A DNA stretch of 64,000 nt from NCBI RefSeq assembly GCF_009857885.1, contig NZ_WWER01000004.1:62001-126000 (forward strand), in the 5' to 3' direction. Position numbers and translations under genes: made by a program. Of this stretch, positions 28,306 to 38,704 are shown piece after piece. This stretch comes from Pusillimonas sp. TS35. Lineage in GTDB: Bacteria > Pseudomonadota > Gammaproteobacteria > Burkholderiales > Burkholderiaceae_B. Positions within the stretch are counted from its first letter, which is position 1; the number at the start of each line of letters is the position of its first letter. The notes under the pieces are model-generated. The model did no database searches. It worked only from the letters and a program-made list of their open reading frames with translations, and was not told where the DNA came from.

Positions 28306-31300
28306 ATGCCCAAGCGTTCAGACATAAAAAGCATTCTCATCATCGGCGCCGGCCCCATCATCATCGGGCAGGCGTGCGAGTTCGACTATTCCGGGGCGCA
28401 GGCCTGCAAGGCGCTCAAGGCTGATGGTTTCCGCACCATCCTGGTCAACAGCAATCCGGCCACCATCATGACCGACCCGGATACGGCCGATGTCACCTAC
28501 ATCGAGCCCATCACCTGGGAAGCAGTCGAAAAAATCATCGAGCGCGAAAAGCCCGACGCGCTGCTGCCCACCATGGGCGGCCAGACGGCGCTCAATTGCG
28601 CGCTCGATCTTGCCCGCCACGGCGTGCTCGAGCGCCACGGCGTTGAGCTCATCGGCGCCAATGCGCACGCCATCGAAAAGGCCGAAGACCGCCAGAAATT
28701 CAAGCAGGCCATGACCGACATCGGCCTCGAGTCGGCCAAGTCTGGCGTCGCCCACAATATGGACGAAGCCTGGGCTGTTCAGCGCCGCATCGCCGAAGAA
28801 ATCGGCTCGTCGGGCTTTCCGGTGGTTATCCGCCCCAGCTTTACGCTGGGCGGTACTGGCGGCGGCATAGCCTACAACAGCGAAGAGTTCGAAACCATCT
28901 GCCGCCGGGGCCTTGAAGCCTCGCCCACCAACGAACTGCTGATCGAAGAGTCGCTGCTGGGCTGGAAAGAATTCGAGATGGAAGTCGTGCGCGACAGCGC
29001 CGATAACTGCATCATTGTCTGCTCGATCGAAAACCTCGATCCCATGGGCGTGCACACCGGCGATTCCATCACTGTCGCGCCGGCGCAAACGCTCACAGAC
29101 AAGGAATACCAGATCATGCGCAACGCCTCGATTGCGGTGCTGCGTGAAATCGGCGTGGATACCGGCGGCTCGAACGTGCAGTTCGCCGTCAATCCCAAGA
29201 ACGGCCGCATGATCGTCATCGAAATGAATCCGCGCGTGTCGCGTTCTTCCGCGCTTGCCTCCAAGGCTACGGGCTTCCCCATCGCCAAGGTTGCCGCGCG
29301 CCTGGCCGTGGGCTACACGCTCGACGAACTGCGCAACGAAATCACCGGCGGCGCCACGCCCGCCTCGTTCGAGCCCACCATCGACTACGTGGTCACCAAG
29401 GTGCCCCGTTTCGCCTTCGAAAAATTCCCCCAGGCCGACTCACGCCTTACCACGCAGATGAAATCCGTGGGCGAGGTCATGGCCATCGGTCGCACTTTCC
29501 AGGAATCCTTCCAGAAAGCCCTGCGCGGCCTCGAAGTGGGTGTTGACGGCCTCAACCAAAAAACGACCGACCGCGAAAAGCTGCAGATCGAGCTGGGCGA
29601 GCCCGGCCCCGAGCGCATCTGGTACGTGGGCGACGCGTTCGCCCAAGGCTTCAGCCTCGACGAAGTGCACGCGCTCACCAGCATCGACCCATGGTTTCTC
29701 GCGCAAATCAAAGAAATCGTCGACATCGAGCTTGCGCTCGAGCAGCGTACACTGGGCGAGCTCGACGCCGACACCCTGCGCCAGCTCAAGCGTCGTGGTT
29801 TCTCCGATCGCCGCCTGGCCTTCCTGCTCGACACGACCGAAGCCGAGGTGCGCAAGCTGCGCCATCAATACGGCGTGCGGCCCGTCTATAAGCGTGTCGA
29901 CACCTGCGCCGCCGAGTTCCCCACCCGCACCGCCTATATGTACTCCACCTACGAGGACGAGTGCGAGGCAGCGCCCACGGATCGCAAGAAGATCGTGGTG
30001 CTGGGCGGCGGGCCCAACCGTATCGGCCAGGGCATCGAGTTCGATTACTGCTGCGTGCACGCTGCGCTGGCGATGCGCGAAGATGGCTATGAAACCATCA
30101 TGGTCAACTGCAACCCCGAAACCGTGTCCACCGACTACGACACGTCCGACCGCCTGTACTTCGAGCCACTCACGCTCGAAGACGTACTCGAGATCGTGCA
30201 CAAGGAAAACCCGCTTGGCATGATCGTGCAGTACGGTGGCCAGACGCCGCTCAAGCTGGCGCGCGCGCTCGAGGCCAACGGTGTGCCCATCATCGGCACC
30301 AGCCCCGATTCCATCGACGTTGCCGAAGACCGCGAGCGTTTCCAGAAGCTGCTTAACAAGCTGGGCCTTCGCCAGCCGCCCAACCGCACCGCGCGCACCG
30401 AAGGCGAAGCCCTCTCGCTGGCGGCCGAAATTGGCTACCCGTTGGTGGTGCGCCCCAGCTACGTGCTGGGCGGGCGCGCCATGGAAATCGTGCACGAGCC
30501 GGCCGACCTCGAACGCTACATGCGCGAAGCCGTCAAGGTCAGCAATGATTCCCCCGTGCTGCTGGATCACTTCCTGAACAATGCCACCGAAGTCGACGTC
30601 GATTGCATCAGCGATGGCGAAACCGTCTTCATTGGCGGCGTCATGGAGCACATCGAACAGGCGGGCGTGCACTCGGGCGATTCGGCCTGCAGCCTGCCGC
30701 CGTACTCACTGCCTGCCGACATCGTTGCCGAGATCAAGCGGCAAACCGCCTTGATGGCTCGGGCGCTCAATGTCAAAGGCCTGATGAACGTACAGTTCGC
30801 GGTCCAGGACGGCGACGTCTATGTGCTCGAGGTCAATCCGCGCGCATCGCGCACGGTGCCTTTCGTTTCCAAGGCCACCGGCCTGCAGTTGGCCAAGATT
30901 GCCGCGCGCGCCATGGCGGGCAGAAGGCTGGCCGAGCAGGGCGTCCTTAAAGAAGTGGTGCCCGCGTATTACAGCGTCAAAGAAGCCGTCTTCCCTTTCG
31001 TCAAGTTCCCGGGCGTCGACACCATTCTCGGCCCTGAAATGAAATCCACGGGCGAAGTCATGGGCGTGGGCGAAAGCTTCGGTGAAGCCTTCGTCAAATC
31101 GCAGATGGGTGCAGGCGCGGCACTGCCAGAAAACGGCACTGCCTTCATCAGCGTGCGTGCGCAAGACAAGCCGCGTGCTGTCGAGGTGGCCCGCGGCCTG
31201 AGCGAGTTGGGCTTCAGTATCGTTGCCACGCGCGGCACAGCCGCCGCGATCGAGGCGGCAGGCCTGAAGGTTCAGGTGGTCAACAAGGTCACTGAAGGTC

Positions 31301-31545
31301 GCCCGAACATCGTCGATATGCTCAAAAACGGTGAAATTTCGATGGTGATCAACACTGTCGAAGAGCGCCGCAACGCCATTGCCGATTCACGCGCCATCCG
31401 CACCAATGCATTGTCCGAGCGGGTTGCATTCTTCACCACCATCGCCGCCGCGTTGGCGGCGGTCGAAGGCCTGCAATACATCCGCAAGGGCAACGGCCTG
31501 CGGGTCTATTCTCTGCAGGATCTGCATCACTCCTTGCCCGCATAG
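28306..31545 (+). CDS. carB: Carbamoyl-phosphate synthase large subunit CarB
   Basis: A 1079-residue enzyme with two homologous ATP-grasp halves (carboxyphosphate and carbamoyl phosphate synthetase units), each with its own [20 protein letters not shown] entry loop, and a C-terminal MGS-like allosteric domain ([19 protein letters not shown]). Length is normal. It ends 13 nt before an SDR gene rather than directly before greA, which lies 8.7 kb further on. Confidence 0.98.
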   Translation: MPKRSDIKSILIIGAGPIIIGQACEFDYSGAQACKALKADGFRTILVNSNPATIMTDPDTADVTYIEPITWEAVEKIIEREKPDALLPTMGGQTALNCALDLARHGVLERHGVELIGANAHAIEKAEDRQKFKQAMTDIGLESAKSGVAHNMDEAWAVQRRIAEEIGSSGFPVVIRPSFTLGGTGGGIAYNSEEFETICRRGLEASPTNELLIEESLLGWKEFEMEVVRDSADNCIIVCSIENLDPMGVHTGDSITVAPAQTLTDKEYQIMRNASIAVLREIGVDTGGSNVQFAVNPKNGRMIVIEMNPRVSRSSALASKATGFPIAKVAARLAVGYTLDELRNEITGGATPASFEPTIDYVVTKVPRFAFEKFPQADSRLTTQMKSVGEVMAIGRTFQESFQKALRGLEVGVDGLNQKTTDREKLQIELGEPGPERIWYVGDAFAQGFSLDEVHALTSIDPWFLAQIKEIVDIELALEQRTLGELDADTLRQLKRRGFSDRRLAFLLDTTEAEVRKLRHQYGVRPVYKRVDTCAAEFPTRTAYMYSTYEDECEAAPTDRKKIVVLGGGPNRIGQGIEFDYCCVHAALAMREDGYETIMVNCNPETVSTDYDTSDRLYFEPLTLEDVLEIVHKENPLGMIVQYGGQTPLKLARALEANGVPIIGTSPDSIDVAEDRERFQKLLNKLGLRQPPNRTARTEGEALSLAAEIGYPLVVRPSYVLGGRAMEIVHEPADLERYMREAVKVSNDSPVLLDHFLNNATEVDVDCISDGETVFIGGVMEHIEQAGVHSGDSACSLPPYSLPADIVAEIKRQTALMARALNVKGLMNVQFAVQDGDVYVLEVNPRASRTVPFVSKATGLQLAKIAARAMAGRRLAEQGVLKEVVPAYYSVKEAVFPFVKFPGVDTILGPEMKSTGEVMGVGESFGEAFVKSQMGAGAALPENGTAFISVRAQDKPRAVEVARGLSELGFSIVATRGTAAAIEAAGLKVQVVNKVTEGRPNIVDMLKNGEISMVINTVEERRNAIADSRAIRTNALSERVAFFTTIAAALAAVEGLQYIRKGNGLRVYSLQDLHHSLPA

Positions 31546-31558
31546 GCACGGCGCACGC

Positions 31559-32446
31559 ATGCGGCGTGTTTTCATCACCGGGGCGAGCAGCGGCATAGGC
31601 GCCGCGCTCGCCCTTTTCTATGCCAGGCAGGGCGCCCAAGTGGCACTGGTGGGGCGCAGGGCCGAGGCGCTGCAGGGTGTGCTGGCACGGATGCGTGCCG
31701 TTGAGCCGCCATTATCGTCAGATCATGCCCGCACACCTGTGCCCGCGCCCCCACCGATATCTTCACCTGTTCCGGGCACCGCGGCGAAGTCCGCGCGAAG
31801 CGCTGGGGGCGCGCCAGCAATGCCGGGCTTTCACCGCATCTACGTGGCCGATGTGCGTGATCGTGCGGCCTTGCATGCTGCGGCGGCTGATTTCCTTTCG
31901 CAGGGGCCCGTCGATATTGTCATTGCCAGCGCCGGCATCAGCGCCGGCACGCTTACCGAAGCCCTGGAAGATTTTGATGTTTTCGATGCGATCCTGCGCA
32001 CCAACGTACAGGGCACCGTGGCTACGTTCGAACCTTTTATCGCGTCCATGAAGCAGCGTGGCCAAGGCACACTGGTCGGCATCGCCAGTGTTGCCGGCGT
32101 GCGCGGCCTGCCTGGGGCCGGGGCATACAGCGCGTCCAAGGCCGCTGTGCGCACCTATTGCGAAAGCCTGCGTGTAGAGTTGCGCGGCACCGGCGTCAAC
32201 GTCGTTACCATCGCGCCCGGCTTTATCCGCACCCCCATGACGGCGAACAACCCCTACCGCATGCCCTTCCTCATGCTTGTCGAGCGCTTCGCGGTCGGCG
32301 CCGCTCGGGCCATTGAACGCGGTGCGTCATACACGGTCATCCCATGGCAGATGGGCGTCGTCGCCAAGCTGCTGCGCCTCGTTCCCAACCGCCTGTACGA
32401 CGCCGTCGCGGCCGGGCGCAAACGCAAGCCGCGTCAAACGCCATAA
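31559..32446 (+). CDS. Short-chain dehydrogenase/reductase with proline-rich insert
   Basis: A 295-residue SDR: cofactor motif TGASSGIGAA at the N-terminus, NAG-equivalent SAGIS, catalytic Ser and YSASK (Tyr-Lys), and APGFIRTPM. Between the second strand and helix (about residues 48-92) sits a proline/alanine/serine-rich insert absent from typical 250-residue relatives. The start ATG 31559 lies 14 nt after carB, so co-transcription with carAB is likely. Substrate unknown; the class includes lipid- and ketone-reducing enzymes. Confidence 0.85.
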   Translation: MRRVFITGASSGIGAALALFYARQGAQVALVGRRAEALQGVLARMRAVEPPLSSDHARTPVPAPPPISSPVPGTAAKSARSAGGAPAMPGFHRIYVADVRDRAALHAAAADFLSQGPVDIVIASAGISAGTLTEALEDFDVFDAILRTNVQGTVATFEPFIASMKQRGQGTLVGIASVAGVRGLPGAGAYSASKAAVRTYCESLRVELRGTGVNVVTIAPGFIRTPMTANNPYRMPFLMLVERFAVGAARAIERGASYTVIPWQMGVVAKLLRLVPNRLYDAVAAGRKRKPRQTP

Positions 32447-32519
32447 GGCGATTGACGGCGGTATCGATATGTCGGGCGGTAAGCGCGCATGGCGAGCGGT
32501 GGTCTTGTCGTACCGCCCG

Positions 32520-33161
32520 TCAGATTACGTCGTCCAGCGCTGCTTCGTTCAAATGGGCCACGCGGCCCCAGTCGAGCAGGGCCCAGGTGCTGTCGGCGTT
32601 GATGCTGAACTGATTGATGCTGGCATTCAAAATGGGCGCGGGGCGGCGGGCTTCCAGGCTGGCGCCGCTGGCGTGGCGCCAGACAATGTCGATCACGCCG
32701 CCGTGGGCGAAAACCAGCACGTTGCGCCCAGAGTGCGCATGGGCAAGGGTTTCGAAGGCCTGCACGATGCGGTCGTTGAACTGCAGGAGCGATTCACCCT
32801 GCTCGATCTGCCATTGCGGCGCGTGAAAATTCACGGCGGGCCCGTCCAGGGTTTCTAGGCTTGCCCAGTTTTTGCCCTCGTAGATGCCGTAGTTGCGTTC
32901 ACGCAGCGGTATACAGGCTTCGATGCTCAGCGCCAGGTGGGCGCTGGCGATGCGTGCGGTATCGTGTGCCCGGCTCAGGTCGCTGCTGACGATCACGTCG
33001 ATGGTATGCGTGAAGTGCGGCGGGCGCAGCACCTGGCCCAGTTGGCGTGCCTGGCGCAGGCCTGTTTCATTGAGTGGGATGTCGCGCCAGCCCTGGAGTC
33101 GGCGCTCGGCATTCCATTGGGTTTCGCCATGGCGTATAAGCCAGAATGTGGTCGTGCTCAT
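32520..33161 (-). CDS. Histidine phosphatase family protein (phosphoglycerate mutase-like)
   Basis: A 213-residue branch-1 histidine phosphatase: LIRHGETQWN with the phospho-accepting His, SSDLSRAHDTA, the acidic LRERNYGIYEG and the second catalytic His in FAHGGVID. Such proteins are cofactor-dependent phosphatases or mutases on small phosphorylated metabolites. Its start overlaps the stop of the upstream LysR gene (ATGA), tying it to the regulator and possibly to the importer beyond. Confidence 0.88.
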   Translation of the reverse strand: MSTTTFWLIRHGETQWNAERRLQGWRDIPLNETGLRQARQLGQVLRPPHFTHTIDVIVSSDLSRAHDTARIASAHLALSIEACIPLRERNYGIYEGKNWASLETLDGPAVNFHAPQWQIEQGESLLQFNDRIVQAFETLAHAHSGRNVLVFAHGGVIDIVWRHASGASLEARRPAPILNASINQFSINADSTWALLDWGRVAHLNEAALDDVI

Positions 33162-34066
33162 GTCACGATGTCTTCCATCAGGTTGTCGATGTTCCAGATA
33201 TCCTTGACCATCGAAATCAGCGCTACCAGTACCGGGTGCGCGGCGTTTTCGCTGGACATCACAAAGCCGAGTGTGGCGTCGATGCGGGCACGGTTCCAGA
33301 TCGTGAAGTCGTCACGCCGAGCCCCGGCGAGCGCGGTTTCTTCGCGCAGCAGCGCGCAGCCTGCGCCCGCGCGTACCAGTGCGTCGATATTCGCTTGGTC
33401 TTCGCTGTTCATGACGACCCGTGGGGCCAGCCCATGCCGTTCGAACAGCTCGCGCAGCAGCAGATGCGTATGGCTGCCGTGCGGGCCATCGAGCCAAGGC
33501 AATGCGGCCAGCTCGGCCCAGCCGCCTTGCAGTGATTGTTCAGCCAGTGCGTTGGGAACCACCGCGCGGTAAGTGACGCTGCGCAGGGGCATCCACTGCA
33601 CGTCGCGGGGCGGATAGGCTGCGATGCTCAACGCAGCCGACAGCCGCCCGGTGCTGACGTATTCTACCAGTTGAGTGGTGGGCAGCACCCGGGTCTGCAG
33701 CTCGATCAGTGGCAGGCTTGCGGTGACGCGCTGTGCAAGCTCGCCCAGGCGCAGAAAATCGACCTGTTCGCTCGGTACGCCTAGTTCGATGATGCCGTGC
33801 AGTTCGCCCTGCAGTTGCTGGGCTTTGGCGCGCAGTTGGCTGGCATGCGCCAGCAGCGTTTCAGCGGTGGGCAGCAGCGACTCACCAGCTTTGGCCAGCG
33901 CCATCTTGCCTGCGCCGCGCTCGAACAGGGCAACGCCCAAGCTTTGCTCAAGTGCTTTGATTTGCGCGGTGACGGCCGGCTGCGTCAGGTTCAGCGCCTG
34001 CGCCGCGCGGGTCAGGTTGCCGGCACGCGCGACGGTCACAAAGGCCCTGATCTGATAAATCTCCAT
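33158..34066 (-). CDS. LysR family transcriptional regulator
   Basis: A 302-residue LysR protein: N-terminal HTH (MEIYQIRAFVTVARAGNLTRA..., LTQPAVTAQIKALEQ) and a periplasmic-binding-protein-like effector domain. I used ATG 34066; the longer open frame would extend into the ATPase gene. It lies between the ABC importer and the phosphatase, all leftward, so it probably senses the importer's substrate or product (inference). Confidence 0.9.
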   Translation of the reverse strand: MEIYQIRAFVTVARAGNLTRAAQALNLTQPAVTAQIKALEQSLGVALFERGAGKMALAKAGESLLPTAETLLAHASQLRAKAQQLQGELHGIIELGVPSEQVDFLRLGELAQRVTASLPLIELQTRVLPTTQLVEYVSTGRLSAALSIAAYPPRDVQWMPLRSVTYRAVVPNALAEQSLQGGWAELAALPWLDGPHGSHTHLLLRELFERHGLAPRVVMNSEDQANIDALVRAGAGCALLREETALAGARRDDFTIWNRARIDATLGFVMSSENAAHPVLVALISMVKDIWNIDNLMEDIVT

Positions 34067-34103
34067 GCTTGGATAATGACGTTCGATGCGCGGCCTGGCC
34101 GTC

Positions 34104-35192
34104 TCAGGCGGCCAGCAGGCGCACCTGGGTCGGCTCCAGGCCAATGGATACAGGCGCCCCGTGGCGGAACTGCTTGAGCCCGGCGTAGTGTGACTGGTCG
34201 GCCGTAAGGCGCTGCTCGCCAACGCGCACATCATAGCGTGTGAACTCGCCCAGAAACTCGCTGCGCTCAATGATGCCGGGCAGCCAGATGAAGCGGGCAT
34301 CGCCGCGGCCGCCAGCGTTTTCGATCTGCACCGTGTGGGGGCGGAAGCTCGCGGCGATGCGCTCGCTGTCGGGCACATCGGTATGCACAGGCAGCGTGAT
34401 TTCGCCGATACCGTCGATGTCTAGCATAAGCTGGGTGCTGCTGCGCTGGCGTATGCGGCCTTCCAGCATGTTCATCGTACCGACGAAATTGGCCACGAAG
34501 CGATTGCAGGGAAAATCGAACAGATTGGACGGGCTGCCCACCTGCTGCACCACGCCCAGGTCGAGCACGGCCATACGGTCGGCCGTGGTCATGGCTTCTT
34601 CCTGGTCATGGGTGACGAAGACCGTGGTGATGCCCAGCCTGCGCTGCAGCGCCAGTAGCTCCTGCCGCATCTGCACGCGTAGCTTCTTGTCCAGGTTGGA
34701 CAGCGGCTCGTCCAGCAGCAGCACTTGGGGTTCAATGACGATGGTGCGGGCCAGTGCCACCCGTTGCTGCTGGCCGCCAGACAGTTCGTTGGGGCGCCTT
34801 TTGGCGTATTGCGACAAGCTGACCAATTCCAGCGCGGCGCCTACGCGCGCCTGGATGTCGGCGCGTTTCAGTTTGCGCTCGACGAGGCCAAAGGCCACGT
34901 TGTCCCAGACCGTCATGTGCGGCCACAGGGCATAGCTCTGGAATACCATGCCGATATTGCGCTTGTGCGGTGGCACATGGCCGATGTCTTTGCCGTCGAT
35001 CAGCAGTTGGCCCGCGCTGGGCTGGTTGAAGCCTGCGATCATGCGCAGCAGTGTGGACTTGCCCGACCCCGAGGGCCCAAGCAAGGCAAAGAATTCCCCC
35101 GGTTCGATCAGGAGATTGATGTCCTTCAGGACTTCGTTGCCGCCGTAGGCGAGCCGGATATTGCGGCATTCGACGCTTGCCTTGTTCATCAT
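34104..35192 (-). CDS. ABC ATPase, Fe3+/phosphonate/spermidine (FbpC/PotA-like) class
   Basis: A 362-residue nucleotide-binding subunit with Walker [10 protein letters not shown], signature LSGGQQQR, Walker B LLLDEPLSNLD, H-loop VTHDQEEAM and a C-terminal TOBE region. Its start overlaps the stop of the permease gene. The class imports Fe3+, polyamines, 2-aminoethylphosphonate or thiamine; the family alone does not decide. The frame reads through upstream in the permease, but similarity starts here. Confidence 0.88.
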   Translation of the reverse strand: MMNKASVECRNIRLAYGGNEVLKDINLLIEPGEFFALLGPSGSGKSTLLRMIAGFNQPSAGQLLIDGKDIGHVPPHKRNIGMVFQSYALWPHMTVWDNVAFGLVERKLKRADIQARVGAALELVSLSQYAKRRPNELSGGQQQRVALARTIVIEPQVLLLDEPLSNLDKKLRVQMRQELLALQRRLGITTVFVTHDQEEAMTTADRMAVLDLGVVQQVGSPSNLFDFPCNRFVANFVGTMNMLEGRIRQRSSTQLMLDIDGIGEITLPVHTDVPDSERIAASFRPHTVQIENAGGRGDARFIWLPGIIERSEFLGEFTRYDVRVGEQRLTADQSHYAGLKQFRHGAPVSIGLEPTQVRLLAA

Positions 35193-36928
35193 GATTCCTG
35201 GTTGATCCGCGCGGGGCGCTGCTGCGCTGAAGCGCGCTCGACAATGATATGCGAAATATAGGTGCCGACCGCGACCGCGGCCACCGCCAGCACGCCTAGC
35301 GCGGCGCCCGGCCCGCGGCCCGATGCGCTCTGCATGTATAGATAGATCCCATAGCTCATGGGTGCATCGCTGTCCCGGGTGACCAGCATGATCGTGGCCG
35401 ACAGTTCGACGGCCGCCGTGATGAAACTGGTGACAAAACCCGCCAGCATCCCGCCCGCCATGAGCGGGATGACGACGCGGCGTACCGTGCGCAGGCGATT
35501 GGCACCCACCGACGCCGCTGCCTCTTCGAGCGATACGTTGATCTGCTGGAGTGCGGCTACGCAGGAGCGCAGTGCGTAGGGCAGGCGCCGCACAGAGTAG
35601 GCGATCATGATCAATACCCACGTAGAGGTGAGCCCGACATCGGTGCCGGGTATCTCGATGTTGCGAAAGGTGCGCATGAATCCGATCGCGAGCACAATCC
35701 CGGGCACGGCCAGCGCGGCTGAGGCAATCCAGTCCAGCCAGTGGCGGGCGGGCAGGCGGGTACGCAGCATCAGGTAGGCGATGGCCGTGCCCAATACCAC
35801 ATCGATGCCCGCGGCCAGGCCGCAATAGAGCAGCGTGTTGCCGATCATGCTCTGCGACTCCTGGAATACAGACGCATAATGCGCAAGCGTGTAGCCGTCG
35901 GGAAGCGGCGCATAGCTCCATACCGTGGCCAGCGACAGCAGCAGCACACCGAGGTGCGGCGACAACACCAGCAGCAGCACAAAGACGATCCAGCCATAGG
36001 CGAGCAGGGCCTGGCCGCGCGACAGTACGCGCTTTTGCAGTGCATTGCCGCCTTTCTGCAGGGTGGAGTAGTCCCTGCCCTTGAGCGCGCGGGCGGACAA
36101 CCACAGCGCCAGGATGGAAAAGCCAATCATGATCACGCTGATGACGTAGCCCAGTGGATCATCCAGGCCGACCTGCGTGATGCGCAGATAGGCCTGCGGC
36201 GCGAGCATATTGGTGGTGCCCAGCACCAGCGGGGTGCCCAGATCGTCGAACACCTTCACAAATACCAGTGACGCGCCTGCTACATAGCCCGGCAGGGCCA
36301 GCGGGAAGATGACGCGGCGGAACAAGCGCCAGCCGCGCGAACCGAGATTCAGCGCTGCTTCCTCCATGGCGCCATCAATGTTGCGCAGGGCCACGGTGAG
36401 GTTCATGAGAATAAACGGAAAGTAATGCAGCGTCTCGACAAAAATGATGCCGTTCAGCCCATCCATCAGGGGCAGTGTGATGCCGAACCATTCATCCAGC
36501 AGCAGGTTGATGCTGCCCGAACGGCCGAAAATCAGTTGCATGGCAACCGCGCCCACGAACGGCGGCATGATCAGTGGCAGTACGCCCAGGGTCTGGATGA
36601 TCAGCGCGCCGCGGAACTGGAAGCGGATCGTAAGGTATGCCAACGGGATGGCAATCAGCGAGGCGAAAAACGTGGCCGCCAGCGCGACATACAAGCTGTT
36701 GAAGAACGATTCCTTCAACAGTGTCTGGTGAAAGAACGCAATGAAATGACCGAGGGTGAAGCTGCCGTCGGCGTTCACAAATGCGGTATAGAAGACGTTG
36801 CCGACGGGTATCACGAGAAACAGCGCCAGGAACGCCAGCACGAGCAGTGCGGCAAGCACGAAGCCGGATGGCTGTCGCAGCGTGTGGCGCCAGGTGTTCG
36901 GGCGTCGCAAGGTGAGAGATTGCATCAT
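35189..36928 (-). CDS. ABC permease, fused two-domain (FbpB-like)
   Basis: A 579-residue permease made of two homologous six-helix halves, each with an EAA-type loop (EEAALNLGSRGWRLF in the first, EEAAASVGANRLRTV in the second). Fused permeases of this kind pair with a single ATPase gene, as here. Located between the ATPase and the binding protein. Confidence 0.9.
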   Translation of the reverse strand: MMQSLTLRRPNTWRHTLRQPSGFVLAALLVLAFLALFLVIPVGNVFYTAFVNADGSFTLGHFIAFFHQTLLKESFFNSLYVALAATFFASLIAIPLAYLTIRFQFRGALIIQTLGVLPLIMPPFVGAVAMQLIFGRSGSINLLLDEWFGITLPLMDGLNGIIFVETLHYFPFILMNLTVALRNIDGAMEEAALNLGSRGWRLFRRVIFPLALPGYVAGASLVFVKVFDDLGTPLVLGTTNMLAPQAYLRITQVGLDDPLGYVISVIMIGFSILALWLSARALKGRDYSTLQKGGNALQKRVLSRGQALLAYGWIVFVLLLVLSPHLGVLLLSLATVWSYAPLPDGYTLAHYASVFQESQSMIGNTLLYCGLAAGIDVVLGTAIAYLMLRTRLPARHWLDWIASAALAVPGIVLAIGFMRTFRNIEIPGTDVGLTSTWVLIMIAYSVRRLPYALRSCVAALQQINVSLEEAAASVGANRLRTVRRVVIPLMAGGMLAGFVTSFITAAVELSATIMLVTRDSDAPMSYGIYLYMQSASGRGPGAALGVLAVAAVAVGTYISHIIVERASAQQRPARINQES

Positions 36929-37069
36929 GAGCCGACAGTGAAAGTTTCCTGGCCTGCGCCGGTGGCGCAGGTTCGATGGCGAGGCGGAAGTACCGGGCCG
37001 GCGGCGGCCCGGTGACGGCTGCTTGCGGGGCCTGCCGCCGCGCGGAGGCAGGCGCTGCAGGCCTGCACG

Positions 37070-38389
37070 TTACAGGGAGGCCGCTTGCTGGGCCAGCTGC
37101 GCAGCTTTTTCGTAATTCGCCTTGGCCTGGCTGTTCCATTCACCCTGCAGCTTGGAGAGGCGCTGCGTGACCGCGGCGTCTTTCTTGTCGGCGTGAAAGA
37201 GCGCCAGCAAGTCTTTGGACTGCACGCCGGCTTGATCCAGCAGCGGGGCCCACGCCAGTTTTTTGGCTTCGTCCAGCAATTCCTTGGCCTTGCCTTGCGC
37301 CTTGCTGCCCAGCTTGGCCTCGGCGTCCAGGATGGCTTTGCTGGCACGCTGTAGATCCTGGTGCCGGAAGGTGATTGTCTGATCGAACAGCGACTGCACG
37401 ATGTAGTAGCGATTCTGCGACACATTGACGTCGAACTTCACCTTGCTGCGGCCGGCGATTTCCTGCGGATCGGGATAGCCCTCGGGGATATTGCCCAGCT
37501 TGTCGTAAGGCAGCACAGGCAACCGGGAGATTTCGGGCTTGAGCAGCAGCGCCTGGCCTTCCTTGCTCAGGGTGTAAGCGATGAACTTCTTGCCCTCGTC
37601 GGGGTTGCGTGCGCCGTCGATGAGCGCGATATTGGCCGGCACAATCGCGGTTTCGTCGGGATAGACGAAGTCCACCGGGAACTTGGAGTACTTGCTCGAC
37701 AGGCCAAAGAAATCGATCACGGGGCCCGCGCCGAACTGGCCGTTGTTAATGCCGTCGGGTACGCCGAATGAGCGATCCGTAATGGCGGCGCTATTGCCAG
37801 CCATGCGCAACAACGTGTTCCAGCCTTGCTCCCAGCCTTCTCCCTGGAGAATAGTTTCTACCGTCAGGTGCATGGTGCCCGAACGCGACGGCGAAGTGAT
37901 GCCGACGTTGTTGTACCACTCGGGCTGCAGCAGATCCGACCAGGTCTTGGGTGGCGCAAGCTTCTTGGCCTTGATCAGCCGCGTGTTGTACATAATGCCG
38001 TAGCCGGCCAGCGCCTGGCCCATGAACAGGCCATCGGGGTCATTGATGGGAAAGCTGCCGATCTTCGCTGGCACATCTGGGTTGGCGATGCTGGTGGCAT
38101 TGGCCAGCAGCTTGTTCTGTGCGAGCACTTCGAAGGCGTCGGGTGCACTTGCCCAGAATACTTCGGGGCGTTTTCCAGCATCGGTTTCCTTGACATAGGC
38201 GATGCCCGACACCGTATTTTTGTTGAGGATTTCCAGCTTGATGTCAGGGTTGGCCTTTTCAAAGGCCGCTTTATAAGCCTGGGTCAACTCTTTGGGGAAC
38301 GAGGTAATCACTGTGACCGTCCCCGCCAGAGCGGGTGTGCAGCCGGCCAGTGCCAAGGCCGCCAGTACAGGTTTGATTCGGATAATCAT
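37070..38389 (-). CDS. ABC extracellular solute-binding protein, family 1
   Basis: A 439-residue periplasmic receptor with signal peptide (MIIRIKPVLAALALAG..., cleavage near PALAG) and a family-1 fold (VTVITSFPKELTQAYKAAFEKANPD). It is about 100 residues longer than FbpA/AfuA: a C-terminal helical, lysine/alanine-rich extension follows residue 330. I do not see a recognisable tyrosine-pair iron site, so an organic phosphorylated or phosphonate ligand is as likely as Fe3+. ATG 38389 is 7 nt from GGAGG; the ATG at 38395 is too close to it. Confidence 0.87.
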   Translation of the reverse strand: MIIRIKPVLAALALAGCTPALAGTVTVITSFPKELTQAYKAAFEKANPDIKLEILNKNTVSGIAYVKETDAGKRPEVFWASAPDAFEVLAQNKLLANATSIANPDVPAKIGSFPINDPDGLFMGQALAGYGIMYNTRLIKAKKLAPPKTWSDLLQPEWYNNVGITSPSRSGTMHLTVETILQGEGWEQGWNTLLRMAGNSAAITDRSFGVPDGINNGQFGAGPVIDFFGLSSKYSKFPVDFVYPDETAIVPANIALIDGARNPDEGKKFIAYTLSKEGQALLLKPEISRLPVLPYDKLGNIPEGYPDPQEIAGRSKVKFDVNVSQNRYYIVQSLFDQTITFRHQDLQRASKAILDAEAKLGSKAQGKAKELLDEAKKLAWAPLLDQAGVQSKDLLALFHADKKDAAVTQRLSKLQGEWNSQAKANYEKAAQLAQQAASL

Positions 38390-38704
38390 GCCCATGCCTC
38401 CGTGTTTTATTGGTGTAATGAAACTGCAACATAGGCAATGCCTCAAGGGGCGTCCAATCATTATTTTTGATGCGCGCCATAACACCCCGAGGCGAGGCCT
38501 GCCGGTATTGGGGTTAACCCCGTCGGTGCGGTACAGCGCGCGCAACGCGATGCGGACGCAGCCGGGCACGAATTTCTTGCTGTGCGCGCCAGTGGCGACG
38601 TAAACTTCCGCCTCGAAGAAAAACACCCGCGGATGGCGCATGCGCGGCTGGCCCTCAGCCATTGGCATACGGAGGGCGTCGTCCGTCTCAGAAAAGGTAC
38701 CCCA
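38390..38704. promoter_or_regulatory. Divergent regulatory region with a 12-bp palindrome
   Basis: The 315 bp between the leftward importer and the rightward permease contain no gene. A perfect palindrome GGGGTTAACCCC (38510-38521) lies about 120 nt from the importer start and 184 nt from the permease start. A TTGGAC-N18-TATGTT promoter candidate faces the importer. Confidence 0.45.

Noticed and set aside
32473-32519. 9-bp inverted repeat between the SDR and the phosphatase as terminator
   Set aside because: The loop is 29 nt and no T-run follows on either strand; a terminator cannot be supported.
34104-36104. Apparent fusion of the ATPase with an upstream 300-residue region
   Set aside because: The upstream part is the permease gene read in the wrong frame; ATPase similarity starts at the ATG overlapping the permease stop.
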